DNA from: Cinclus cinclus
Lineage: Eukaryota; Chordata; Aves; Passeriformes; Cinclidae
DNA length: 64,000 nucleotides
Direction: 5' to 3'
Assembly (NCBI RefSeq): GCF_963662255.1
Contig: NC_085056.1
Span: 12,368,123-12,432,122, forward strand
Numbering within the stretch: position 1 is the first letter of the stretch; each line of letters begins with the position of its first letter. The position numbers were made by a program, and so were the translations under genes. The notes beneath the pieces are model-generated. The model saw only the letters and a list, made by a program, of their open reading frames with translations. It had not been told where the DNA came from and made no database searches. Shown in pieces: positions 1 through 13,142 of this stretch.

Positions 1-2740
1 GCTTCAGAAACCTTTAATGTGAAGCCCTTGTCTTTCCCATTTTTGAAATCTTACTCACCTGAGTGAAATAACTGCCAACTGATCCTTTCAATCTGACAGG
101 CTGTAACTTTCTGAGCCTGCCTTGGTCACAGAGGGCCAAGAAAAGCTGCCTTACATTGTCCTTCCCCTCTCGTTCCTCTGTTTCTCAACTTTTTCATCTT
201 TCTTGTGAATTTAGAGAGCTTCCCACTTCTAAACTCTCCAGCTTTCAAAGTGTGACACATGAGTTTAACACATCTTGTTAACTTAATATTTCAGAGAAAA
301 TACTTTCCTTTGGAAATATTCTAGGTCAGCCTTACCACTGCTATGAGAAGTAATTTTTCTAAGGTCTTGATACATATAAGTACCAAGTATCCTCAAATTG
401 TGAGATCAGAATTAGACCCTTTATGGTTTCCCACTGGAAGCTGATAAAAAAAAAAAAAAAGAAAAAAAAAGAAAAGAGTCAGAGGAGCAATTTTGGTCCA
501 TCGCCATCAATGGAGATTGTGAAGAGTCACAAAGGAGAAAATATTCCTAAAACAGAGATGGAAATAAAGAAGGAAAAGCATGAAAGGGCTTCCAGTCATG
601 CAGTGGATGTTGCTCCCTTGTGAACACACTCTGATGTTTTCTTCTTAACAATGAACAGAAGCTATTTTCTCTAAGGAAGAGGACAGGAAAAGGCTCAAGC
701 TAAAGCTGGGTCAGGACTGGTTAGCATGGAGCTTTTGTGACATTGGTTAGAGGAGTTCAAGTCCAGTTAAAAGTGTCTCTTGCCTGTCCCCAGCCTTTGT
801 TCTCCCTTTGAAGTTCATCTTGTCCCTCCAAAATGCTGCTTGCTGGGTGACAGTCTTCTATAAATTTCCCTGTCCCAGTCAGCTACCTGTCCAGTCCAGC
901 TTTTATCCACACAACCCTTTTCCTCTCCAAACCTCCAGCTGTAAACCGTCCCACCTAAAACTGGACCATTTTGGAAGAAAGATGAGAATTTAATTTATAA
1001 ACATTTTTCCCCCAGTAAATATTAAAGCTTTATCTGAATGGATCTTGGTTCCTGACACATTTGATGTCTCTGCACTGAAGCACTATTAGTATCACACAAC
1101 TTTTCATAGATTTGGAGACTTTGGGGGAGGAGGGGGCGTTTAACTTTTTTTTCATTAACTTCTTCCTTTCAGACCTAGAGGTTAAAAAGAATTAAGGAAA
1201 CACATAGCTTTTTCTAGCTGAAGTAAGATACAGAGATTTCAAAGACATGAACTATGCTCACTGTTCCCTAGTGCTTTCAGCCAAGAGAAGCAGTTCCAGG
1301 CCATTATTTCCTCTGATCCAGCCTGGGGTGGGAGAGCACAGAAATATCCCCCTTAGGGCAGAGTATTGGGCTGTGCATTCCCACCCAGGGGCAGAGCCCA
1401 CAGCAGCCAGGCAGTCACACCTTGTGATGTGTGGCAGAACCAGCCTTGCAGCACACACAGCAGGCTCTTCTCAAACGTTTTCAAAGGTGTTCTGATGGCC
1501 TCTGGTACCATAAAAGTTTTTTATAAAATGTACTTACTCTTAGTCTAAAATTAAAAAAAAAACCTACAAAACCTTGAAAACAATTAGCAAAAATTAAAGC
1601 TGAACAAATACTTAGGAAGAGTTAAATCAAATGTCTATATATTTTAAAAATATTTTTTTTTTACTCTCAAAAAGTTGAGATATATTTATCCTTTAATGAG
1701 CCCTCCTAAATAACTGGACACCAAAGCCACAGGTAAAGGTAAAACAATTAGAATTCACAAAAGTGAAAGTTAAGCACAGATTAATACTAAGATGCAGACC
1801 TTGCTGGCTTGATGACTGAACAACATTATTTCAGGAAGAGTGTACCATAGAGCTCTCACTTCTACTGTTTATACACTTGACATTCATGAGGACAGGAAAA
1901 CCCAGTTGTAAACTGAAGAGAAAGCCAGAACTTTCAAAACTAGAGCAATCTGAAGACGTTCAGGATAAGATTTTAAAATAAACACCAGAAAAAAAGCAGT
2001 TTTTCCAGAAGCATGCTTCCTCCCCTCTTCCCTGTCCTCCTCTCCTCTGCCTCCAGCAGAGCCAGCACCAGATGTTTCAGAAACCACACACTGGCAGATA
2101 CACAGGATCATCTGTCCCTTCCTCCATAAAGGTCTCATCCAAAGGGAAAAATTTAGACAACTGAGTTCAAAGAGCACACCAGTAGCAGCAGTAGCAAGCC
2201 TTTCATTTTAAATAGCTCTTACCTTTAGAAATATAAATTTTAAGGGAGTAATTTGTAAATTTCAAACCTAGAAAATTGGATCACAACAGTAGAATAGGTC
2301 TATAGGATATTTTTTGTGATAAACACATTAATCTAAAACAGTTAATGAGTATGCAATCTATGAACATGACTAATGAAGACTATTTTCTCAGAATTAAGGT
2401 TACTAAAAAATTAACACAAAATAAAGTCATGGCAGGGAAGTAAAAGAAAATTTAAGATTTAAGAAAAAAGTAAAACATTTTTGCACCAAAATTGAAGGGT
2501 TTCACCCTAATCCAGGAAACTGTTTTTCCTATATGCAAATGCTTAAAAAATGAAAATTTAAATTTCCTCAAATATATATAATCATAAATACAAATTCTGA
2601 AAATAAAATATGGGTTTGTTCCAAAATAACATTAATCTGTTGGTTAAAGAGATATTTCTTTCTATGTGTAAATGCAACAGGCAATATTTTTTTCTCTGAC
2701 TTTGACTCTTTTTTACTTCTAAAAGCAGCAACTGTAAAGG
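1..2740. other. Unique AT-rich non-coding stretch
   Basis: No gene recognised. Open frames on either strand are under 100 codons, low in complexity and without recognisable motifs. Visible landmarks are an A-rich tract with single G interruptions at 446-478, a T-rich run at about 1646-1662 and a short A run at 1553-1562. There is no CpG island, tRNA-like fold or recognisable transposon. It reads as intergenic or intronic DNA. Confidence 0.6.
446..478 (+). repeat. A-rich simple repeat
   Basis: A run of 15 A, then G, 9 A, G, 4 A and further A/G. It could be the decayed tail of a retroposed copy, but the upstream 100 bases match no SINE or processed transcript I recognise, and no flanking duplication is obvious. 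Confidence 0.8.
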
Positions 2741-3060
2741 ATTCCTGGGGACAAGTGCTAGGGTCACAAGCAAGGCTGGGGAGCAGAGGGGAGCAGTGCC
2801 CAGGATAGCACTGAGGAGGGGCTGGGTAGCTCTGGGCTTTGCAGCCCCTACGCCCCCTCTGTGACTGCACAGTGTAAAACACCTCTTGGGCTGCTTTAAA
2901 GCACGCAGCCAGCCAGTCCTGCCCTGCCTGGCCCAGGATCAAAGGACTGGAAAGGTGGCTCTGTGCCACTGCTCCCCCTGGCTCTGCTCAGCTTCACCAA
3001 GGCCAAACTCAGCACAGCTGAGAATCCATCCCAGCACGTTAATCATGGCTTGGGTGGAAT
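2740..3060. other. GC-richer island without CpG enrichment
   Basis: This segment is clearly richer in G and C than its flanks, with many GGGG, CCCC and CAGCC words, but CpG is rare, so it is not a CpG-island promoter. A 133-codon frame on the minus strand (2568-2969) and a 77-codon frame on the plus strand (2963-3196) owe their length to the lower stop density. Neither resembles a known protein. It could be an old GC-rich repeat or a lncRNA exon; nothing decides between these. Confidence 0.45.
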
Positions 3061-6000
3061 TGCTGTCATACTGAAGTTTTCATTTCCTCCACCTTTTAAA
3101 GCTCAGCTTGTTCAAAGGAGGACAAGATTTCAATTTTGCAATGAAGCATCTCAGACTGGAAATGTCTTTCAGTTTGCAGTTCTAGAAAACAAGTGAAATT
3201 TGTGGAAGTTGAGCATTTATTACATAGAAAATATTAATGACTGGAATTATTTCAGATGTCACTTGACAGTAAACACAGCACTGTGGAAGACAAAGTCCTA
3301 ATCAAGCTGCTAAAAGCATTTTCATATCAAGAAGGATGTACTGCAGTTAATATCAAATTTGATTTGCCTAAACTGCAGGAAATTGAGTTAGGTGCTCACT
3401 CTGGTGCCAGTGGGGCTTCTGGCAGTACAGCCTGGAACCAGAGCCTTGGGGGTTTCTTTGTCCTCTTTTTTGCCTTCACATGGAGATAGACAAAGGAAAA
3501 AAGAAATTACAGTCATTTCAATGTGGTGAAAGAAAGTCACAAGAAGAATCGTGCACTCACAATGAACCAGTGTAGACATAGTATTAGCAAAATTTCTTAC
3601 ACAGAATCAAATGCATTTCACCACATTAGAGATATAATTCAAACGTTTACTACAATTCAGCTGCAGTATTGAGTTTGTGAGAATTTTAAGTCCTTTTTTA
3701 ATAATTATATTTAAATGGCCTACAGAGCAGAGACATACCACCACTCTGGTGCTATCAGAGCCACAAATCCATGTATTCTAGAAAACTCAGGACTGACTGG
3801 AAATAGGTGCATATTTGTAATATTTATAATTGATGTGAACGTAGCATTATTTTGTTCCAGAAGTTATTCCTAAGAGTTAGAGTCAGGCGCTCCAGTCTCC
3901 CATGGACAGGCTGGATTGAGATTACTGTACACACTGGGATGTGAGGGACCAAATGTGCATATGAGGTCACAGAGACCAAGGAGACAAATGAAAACTCCCT
4001 GTACAATGATAAAATATTTCAAACTAGGAAAAGTTTTCCGGATTACGGAAATGCATTATTTCTGAATACTTTTTCCCCCTTCAAATCCTAGCCATCTTTA
4101 AAAGCCAGATGACAGCTCTCACAAGAAAACTTTTTCTTCTTCTCTTCCACAATTTGATTTAGATCTCCTTTCCAGTGACAGACTGCCAGGTTGTGTAAAG
4201 CCCAGAGATGTCTACAGCAGGCAGTCCACTAATGACACAGTTTGTGTAAGATACAGAGAGGTATATACACAGAGCAAGGGGAGAGAGAATAGAAGAAGAA
4301 AGAATTAAGCATCCTTCTCATTCACCCATCAGACAGGCCCCCCAAGCCCCCAGGCTCGAGCCCTGCTGGGGCAGTGGGAGGCAGAATTATTCCTGCTGGG
4401 CTCCAGGCATCCCCAGTTGGTCAGTGCAGATATTCTCTTACCACTCCATCAATAAGACACTATAAACTGCAGCTACAAAAAAAAGTACAACATATGGAAA
4501 TGTAGTAGGGTTTTCAGTGCTTTGTTTGAATGGCTTATATTTTTCATCTGCAAAGTTTGAAAACTTTTTTTAAATAGGATATTTCTTTTTTGTCTTTTTT
4601 TTTTTTTTGCATATCAGCTGTAAAACTGCCTAAAGTCATAGTCACATGTCAAAACCCTGGCACCCACTTTTAATGATTTCCATTTCCATTCCAACCAACT
4701 CGTCCACTTAACTTCCTCATTGCTTGGCTACTACTCCAGCATTCACATCTACATTTTATCAGTGTTCCGTGGCTTTCAGTGGAATAACTCCACGGTCACT
4801 CATGTACTGTAACACTATCTGCATTATGTTAAGTGGACTTTATGTCTTCAGCAGCAATAAAAACAAAGAAGCAGTTAAATTTTCTTTATTTTGGATTAGA
4901 GTTTTCCACTTCAAAATAGTTTACCTTGGTTCAAATCACATATAGAACTTAAAAATAAAATAGTCCAGTTTATGCATCTTTGCTTTAGCAAAGAATAAGG
5001 AATTCTCACAGTGTGGGCATTTTGAGAAAAATACTTTGACATTCAGCTGAGTAGAACCATCATAATTAATTTAAGCCAACTGTGTCAAAGCAACATATTA
5101 TTACTTCATAGGGGATGTTTGCAATGGAGGATGAGTTATTGACTCAACAGTCCTAACAGAGCTTGACCTGCATTTAGCCTGTACTACATACAGCCAAAAA
5201 AAAAAAATGAAGTCTCATCCTGCAGTTCTCGCAGTATCCAACCACTTCCGAGGACAGAGCTTCCCATTCCATTGTGTTAGTAAAATACAAACTACTTATG
5301 AATATCTTATATTCATTTTTGTAATTAATAATAGTTGTTGGCATCTAGGAGGCTTAACCAAGACTTGGATCCTACTGCTGTGCTTTAGGAACATCTTGGA
5401 ACAGGCAGCTGTTCCTTGTGTGACTTGGTTTACAAGTTAGACAGACTTGGGCAAATGAAATTAGATCCTCCTGCTCAAGTTCACACAGTTGAAACACAGA
5501 GCTCAGCCAGGGAAAGTGACCACCACAACGGAATAGGACAAAAAAATATTTCCTGTCAATACTTCTACCCATTCCTGGGAATAAATGTAACTTCAGGCTT
5601 CAAACCCGAGGAATATCTTCAGGGATTTTAATGATGATGTGAATTTCTTGCTCACAGACTTTAAAGTAGGTAAATACAAAATTTAGTTTCTTTGCTACAA
5701 ACAAAGACATCTTTCAGCACTCCTTGAAGTAGGAAGGGGAAAAGTAGACTAAAAATTTGTGTTTGTTTTGTTAAAGGGTGCATGAACTCTTCTTTTGGGC
5801 CAAAGTATCTTTCAGGTCATTAGGACTGTGTTTCTGGAGAAAAGTCTGTTTTCTGATGTTTCATACAAAGTGTAGTTTTGGTCAATATGATTCAGAATAA
5901 GGAAAGACTGCACTACTTTAAGGGAATGATTACATTACCATTAAACTATTGTTGTTACATATACAGGTACAGCCAAGAAAAAAGGGCATGCCAAAACAGA

Positions 6001-9000
6001 ATGAAGGGCAATTGTTTCTTAGAGACTATTATGAGTTTTAACATCCAGACTAAGGAGTTAGCAAACAAGTTAATTCCTTAGTCATAAGAGCAGATCACTG
6101 CCTGGAGAGCTGAAAGGACTTTTTTTTTTCCTTGAGAATATACCTAAATCAACCTTACTATGTGGAAACTGAGTGCTGTAACCATATTCCACTAGGAAAA
6201 ATAAAACCTCACAGCAGTTAGAAAAAATGGTTTATGTACCATTTTGAAATAGTTAGAAGTATGTCCACAGGACATCAGAAACGTAGAGCAGGTGAGATGG
6301 ATGTTGAAGAGAGCCCGGGGATGTACAGAAGAGCCATATTTTGCACATCAATGTCATGATCTCACAGTTTCAGAAATATTTTTAACACAGAAAGTATGTA
6401 GGTATGTGTACACAGAAGACTGATCGTATGGAAGGTTGTGGAAGTCTCAATTAACTTGATTAGTCTCAGAGGTCATCCAAGAGAGACAAAACTAGTTGAT
6501 AAAAAAATCTCAGCTAAAGAGCCCAAAGATCCCATCACAAAGAAAGAGAACATTTCTTATACCTGAAAGTGTCTCACAGGGGCGACAAGTGGGCAAACAT
6601 GGAAGAGCCTAAAAAGCAAGGAGGAGACACAAGTGACACCAGATGAAGAGAGAAGAAAGAAAAGATCTCAAATCCTTTATATACTTTTGTGGCTCTGCCT
6701 TCCTTTTCACAAAAAAAAAAAGCATATCTTCACAGTGAGAGGTTTAAAGAATTCTTTCAGAAATTCCACCTGGTCCTAAGGAGTTTGCCCCTTCAAAAAC
6801 TCTCAAAGGCTGGCTATTTTTAATTTTCCTCCAGCTGTTTCCATTTTTATCTGCCTTCTGGATAGGAACATGTACTTGGCACAATTTATCCATTCTTACT
6901 AACTCAGAGTCTTGGAACCACCTTGTCTTCTACTCTGGTTTATCAAGGACAAGATTCACCAAGGGACACTGGAAACTCAACAGCAGAGGATAGATGATAA
7001 GAGAACTAAAGTGAACTCTCATGTAACTCAAGCTAACTCAAAGATCTACCATGCACTTCTCCCCTGCAGGAAATATTGTTGTCACATGGTCCCTGAGGTC
7101 CAGTGATAACAAAGAATGTGTAAGAGAGCTTTTACAAATGTTATGATACCTCCACACTTTTTTTTTCCCCTTGCCTTGGGAGACATGTTCCCAATGGCTA
7201 AAGAAAGACAGAAAAGATAACCACTCTTAACTGGAAGCTGCTGCTGGATCCCATCCTGTAATTTTGCCATTGTTACCGAGATGGGAACTGGAGCATGGTA
7301 TCAGCCATGGAATTCATCTGAGTAGATCCAAAGAAGCGTAAAGGCAATAAAGAATACAGAATTAACTATTTTTTTTGCCTCCACTTAAGTATTCCACATG
7401 CCACAGAAGGACATGGTTACTTTTACAGTTATTTTAAAATGCTGAGTTTTCCATTTCCTGAACCTGATTTTTTTTACTCATTCAGCTTCATGTTAGATTT
7501 TAACCATGCACTGTTTGTCAGCTCCTACAGCTATCACACCCATGGTAAAAATAAAAAAGGTCCTTCTGGTATCCAATCTACCTATTGAGAAGAAAGCAAA
7601 GATTATAGCAGGGCTGTCCTGGAGTAGATTTTCAAAAGAACAAATTTTGTTTTAGCACATTTTAATATTATCTCCACATCTAAGGGAAAAATCTCTTCCA
7701 TCCGTTTGGAGTCTTCCTGGTGGTGTCAGGATCAATTCTATCAGAGCAATGTTACAGAGCACTTATGCATCATCATGTCTCCTTAACTGGAAAGTAAAGA
7801 AAGATTTTAGTACTAACAGGATCTTGTATAAGCCTTGTCTGAAGCATTATAAAACTGTGCTTCATGTGTATCTATAGTATAATAATACCCATAAGTTAAT
7901 GTTAAAGAAGGAAATTAATAAGTTTAAAAGTGCTTGAATTAGAAATGCCTTTCACTTTTTTCCATTACTTTTCTTGGGAGTTCTCAGCTTTAAATAAAAA
8001 TTCAACAGTACTTTTAATTTCTGTGTAATAAAGTACTTTTGTTACCTATTAAGAATGATTGATCTATTTTAATAATGAAATAAGAAATGTTGACACACTC
8101 CTGGCAAAGAAAATGTGTGTAAAAATAATTCCTGGATTACTGGATATCCCTTAGAAGCTTTCAGCCACATGTAAAAGGAGAGAAAAAAGAAGAGTGAGGC
8201 ATGGTTTGAAAAAGGGACTTCCATCAAGAATTACAAGGAGAATAAAAGCTAATAAATTGTTTGGCAAACGAATGTTTGAGCTTAAACTTGGTAACTGTTC
8301 ATTTTTCCTAGAGCCGTACTAGGGATCAGATGCAGATGAATATAATATGGAATTCATTTTAAAAAATCATATCTGTTTAATATATAGAATAATAAAAAAA
8401 GACAAGTCACATCTTTACCTCTCCAATGGAGTAAATAATCTTCACGCACTCCTTTTTTCTGAGGCTGACAGCAAGCCACCATATGGGTCATAATGGAAAC
8501 AGTATCTTCCACCTCTTTGTACCTGAGCAAATGACCTCCCTTTCAAGATGAATTTTCCAGAAAGCAGGTAATTGAATTATTTGAGTGCTGATCCACTTCA
8601 AAGATTGTTCTTTACAGGAAGTATAATCAGATTCTGATGCTTTGGTCAAGGGAATCTATGAACCTGTTACTCGATCAGAAATGCTACTATTTGCCATGAA
8701 GAGATAACTAATCAATTACAGAAATACATCTGCTCTGAGTAATGTTATTGATGACTTGACAGAAGGAATGCATAATTCAGAGTAAAACCCTTGGGAAAGC
8801 TGGCAGTGGCTGTGGCCCAAGGAATTCAAATGAGACAGAGGGTGACCAGCCTAAAGGTAGGTTGCTAACAAACAGGAGTAACTCCTCTGGCTTCATTTGA
8901 AATGGAGATGGCAGTGAAAGGAAGGATCTGCTGCTCAAAGCTGGTTAGAAATGTGGTCTTTCAAATCCTGGCACCTTACCCTTCCCTGAGCAAGCCTGCT

Positions 9001-12000
9001 CAGCTTCACAGCAGAACCTGATTTCTCCAGCCATACCAGGCTAAAGTTCCTAAAGTTCTAAAGTGGTTCTCTTCCAGAGAAGTTTATCCAAGGGCAGGGT
9101 TCATTCACCTGTCTTGTATGCCACACACAAATCTGTATAAGAAATTAAAACTAGTCCATATTTTAAAAAATGCAATATAATACTTCACAACTAATTGTAC
9201 TTGGCTGTAGCCAAAGCAAAATTCAACTGTAATAATTACACCCATGTGCTAAAGACTCTCACTATTGTACTATATGAGCATCTCAGAGCATCTTTACAAT
9301 TCAGGCACATGGAAATAAGTGCCATTAACTAAATCTGAGTTACTAAAAATGTCCTTGTTGAGTAGAGTGCTTTATAACTCTTGACTGAGTTACACCCAGG
9401 CCCACAGGTGCGTTCCTTCTGTTCATGAGCAGTGGGCTTCACCAGAAAAAATACAGATTTTCAAGCACAAAACCCCCCACCGCCACAACCTCAAAGAGCT
9501 CTTCAGATGGTAATATCAACTTGAGTCTAACATAGGAAAGAATGTGAGGGGAATGTCTGCAGAGCTTAAGAGTACCAAAACAAAGCACTGCAAGCAAAGT
9601 CATCTTTGCAACCTTATCTACCTTAAGCAATTCAAAGCTCCAAATATTTGTCAGTTAAAAACTTAATTCTTTCCTATATCCATTTAAAATGAAAGAAGTC
9701 TGGTTCCTTTTTTTCTTCTTCACTAAACTCAGTTGAATTCGGTCAAACTTTAAGATTATATTTCATTGCTTTGCTCAGTGCTTCAATGGCCAGTCACAAG
9801 CTGACTTCATGCACTGCAAGCAGGACAAGAGCTGACTGGGAAGAGATGAAGGTAACCCTCAGAAAAAAAACTCCCATTTTTACCTTGAATTGTAAGCAGT
9901 CATGGAAGACAAAAAAGTAAAGTGTCTGAGGTCTGGACAAAATTTTGCTGAATCACTCAGGTGAGCAGCTCAGCCAAATCTGAGAACCTCTTGCCACAAA
10001 AGGCCACAAATCTTTAGTGGAGTGTGGCCCTCACAAAGTGTGGTTAATGCAGCTGAGATTCAGTGGCATTAATAACTGCCCACAGGCTTTTCAGCAATCC
10101 AGGGATGCATGTGTGCCTCTTATCTTATTCTTTCTCACATTTTGCATCTATGGGAAGAAGTTTCTTTTATTATCTTTTATTTTGAAGATGAAGGAAAGAT
10201 GTAGTTCATGCACAGAATTAATAAAATTAAGAAAAGTGGGGGAAGCACGAGTTATTTAAATTCAATTTTTATGCAGCATGCCAAAATAGGGTAAAGATAA
10301 AAGTGATAGTAGTGCACTGAATGAATTGTAAGGTTTGTTTTTATCTTTCTTATTGAACAGATTCCCGCAGTTTACCTTTTTGAGCATCTTACAGCATCTT
10401 TGGGTTAACCAACAAAGAAATTCCTTTTGCACACAGCATGTGGTCAAATGAAGATTCTGTTCAAAGTGACATGAAATCAGAAATATTGGCTATATAACAG
10501 GTATTGTCTTTTTCTATACCTCTGTTCTTCATTGTCAGTAGTCTCCATAACTGAAGAGACACACTCACAAAGAAGTAAGAAATGTTCAAAGTGGGCAACA
10601 GATGCTTTATTAGAAGGCAAACCTTTCTCTTTTCTCTATTCATTTTATCCTAACACCAGCAGGTTTCCAAGGGGGAGAAAAAGCAGCTTTGAACTTTTTT
10701 TCCTTCCAACTGCTGTATTTTTTTTAAAGGTCCTAATTTCAAATGCTTTAGTGAAGTCTGACTTAGTGCTCTTATGCTACAAAACATTTAATGCTTTAAT
10801 AGTAGGATCACTATGAGTTCTCCTTTATATTTGCATTTTTTTTCTGATTATTAATTGGACAGACAAGTCCCAGTTATTGGTACTTCAGAATTCTGCTCCC
10901 CCAGGACCCAAACAATGTTCATCTTGGGTGGTAGGGAGCTATGGGGGACCTTTGACCCAAATAGCCTGGGAACAGGTCATGGATTCATTCCAGTGTCCCA
11001 TATGAAAACTGTTTTTACCTCCACATGCATATGAAACTTGTGATGTTATCACCTCAAAAGGACTTAATATACTAGTGAGGAGTCAGAACAACCTCTTAAT
11101 TGAAGTCTGTTGGAGTTTTGCTCAATCACTGCGTACCAAAATGAACGCAGAGGAAAGCAGCAGCCAGACCCAAGGCAGGGGTAAACCAGTCTCATTGCAA
11201 AGAAACCCATCTGTATCCTGCCTCAGAAGTCTGCAGGTCAGTGTCACCTGGCCACCAAAACAGCTTCCCTGGAGCCCTGCCTCATATAAACTTGTCATCA
11301 CACTCTGTTCAGACTTGGAGTTGGTCACTGTAGTTAGAGCATGAAAAAATAGCAGGACTAGCACACTTATGCACCAGCACACTCCTAGCACGCACAAGAT
11401 TAGCATGCTCCATGTCAATGAACAGGGATGAATAGGCATAAACAGGGCTTTAGTGCCTATTTATGAGCTCATGTAGGAGCCATTGGGACTGGATAAACAT
11501 CAGCATCATCTACATTCCCTCCATGGCAGCCCAGTAGCTGCCATTCAACACAACAGTTTTCTTTAGACCAGCAAAAGTATCAAAGTAACAGTTGACTAAC
11601 CAGGACTCAGGGATGTGAAGAGAGATGAGATATTAGTAAAAGACTAAGCAGTCAGCAGAGAAGATTACTAGAGTGCAATTTTGTGTAGCACATCACATTT
11701 GATGTCACCCTAAAACTTCATCGTAAATGAACATTTTATTTAATTAATACTCAGTCAAATTACATATTCTGTTCAATTGCTGATCAACAACTCAACATCA
11801 GGTATTATTCTCCATCTGAATAGCTTAACATGTTCAAGAACATCAAAACAGGATGTTCTAGAGCTCTGGTTCTAAGATTAATGGACTCTACAGGGAACCT
11901 GAATCAATGAGAAACCAGTGAGTTGCTTTTCTTCCAGGGGGGTTCAGTGATTCTGAAGTCTGGCTTCTGTCATTTTTTTAGCTCCTAACCTGTACCTCAA

Positions 12001-13106
12001 AGGGTAATGATATCTTCAAGTTCTCTTGAGCATCTCTCTTTTTCAGTCCTTCTTTTCTTTTTTCAGATAAATGGACAAAGCAACTCTTGGTGGTTTTTTT
12101 TAATGTGTTTTAGGTAAGAATACAGTTAGAGACAGCCTTCCTACATGGAACTTGACATTCCCTCACTTCCCAAAAGCACAACTCATCAGAAGTTTTGATT
12201 ACAAACTACAGTTTCAACTACCAACTTTTGCTTGCAGAAGAACTCATTAGCAGTGGTAACTTTTAGGAATCAGCACAATAGTTAAGTACAGCAAATCTGT
12301 GATTCTTTATTCAAATAATCAGCTGAAGGAGGTGCATAGAAGAAAGAAAATTATTTATAGAATGGGACCATGCTACTAAAAAAAATATGTATTCAAAGGT
12401 ATCATTCCAAAGAAAGTGAATTAACTGGTAAAATTAAAGTCAGGAAAGCAGGATTACATGAGGAAAACAATAATGGGGAGAAGGTCAAGAAAGATTCAGA
12501 GAGTACATTACCAAAGAATAAAGCTATTGTGTAGATGAACTGGATTAAATTAACCTCCAACACTAGAGCTCATTCAGAATAGAAAGTAAAAAGTAATAAT
12601 TTTTAAAGGGTGGAAGTGCCCCAAGTGCACAGACATTACTTTATAAAATAGGATATTGTGGCTTGTGTCTAAATACATGAAAACAATCCAAGGTTCTGCT
12701 AAACACTGGGCTTTGACCCTGTTTGCATGGCCAGGGGTTGCTCAAGAGGGAGCACAAGGCAGTTGTCAGAGGAGGAATCTGTTGCACTCTCCAGTTCCTG
12801 TCTTCCTGAACAATAAGTTCTGCATGCCTTCTAGTCCCTTCTACATTTCTACTGAAGCAAGGTTTACTTAGAAAATATTTTTATTAGAGCAGATTATCAT
12901 AACTAGGGGGAAAAAAGGCCATTTTTACTCACCTGTCACCAGCAGGTTCAGAAATTAGTTGTTCTTATCACAGCATCAAAGCAAGCTTGATAAAACATAG
13001 CAGTAGCTGCTCCTGGATCAGTGGTCAGTGCTGCTCCTAACTCAGAAGGCAGCACAAGGGAGCCCTCAGTCACAGACCTGTTAAGTGAGAGCTGGAGAGG
13101 AAAGAG
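3061..13106. other. Long unique non-coding stretch
   Basis: About 10 kb with no recognisable gene, RNA or intact mobile element. It holds a C-rich patch at 4326-4370 with three to four C-runs, a 14-base T run at 4595-4608, a purine-rich segment around 4265-4306, a 12-base A run at 5196-5207 and several shorter A or T runs. Open frames reach 105 codons (11122-11439, minus) and match nothing known to me. The composition suggests intron or gene-desert DNA. Confidence 0.55.
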
Positions 13107-13142
13107 AATATAATATAATATATAATGTAATATAATGTAATG
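13107..13142 (+). repeat. TATAATGTAA-type short tandem repeat
   Basis: Starts as alternating TATAA units and continues as two TATAATGTAA decamers plus a partial third. It is a small AT-rich tandem likely to vary in length between individuals. No function is implied. Confidence 0.75.

Noticed and set aside
1123..1137. GGGGGAGGAGGGGG considered as a G-quadruplex
   Set aside because: Only two runs of three or more G; it does not meet the four-run pattern.
2568..2969. 133-codon minus-strand open frame
   Set aside because: Length follows from the GC-richer patch; the product is low in complexity and unlike known proteins.
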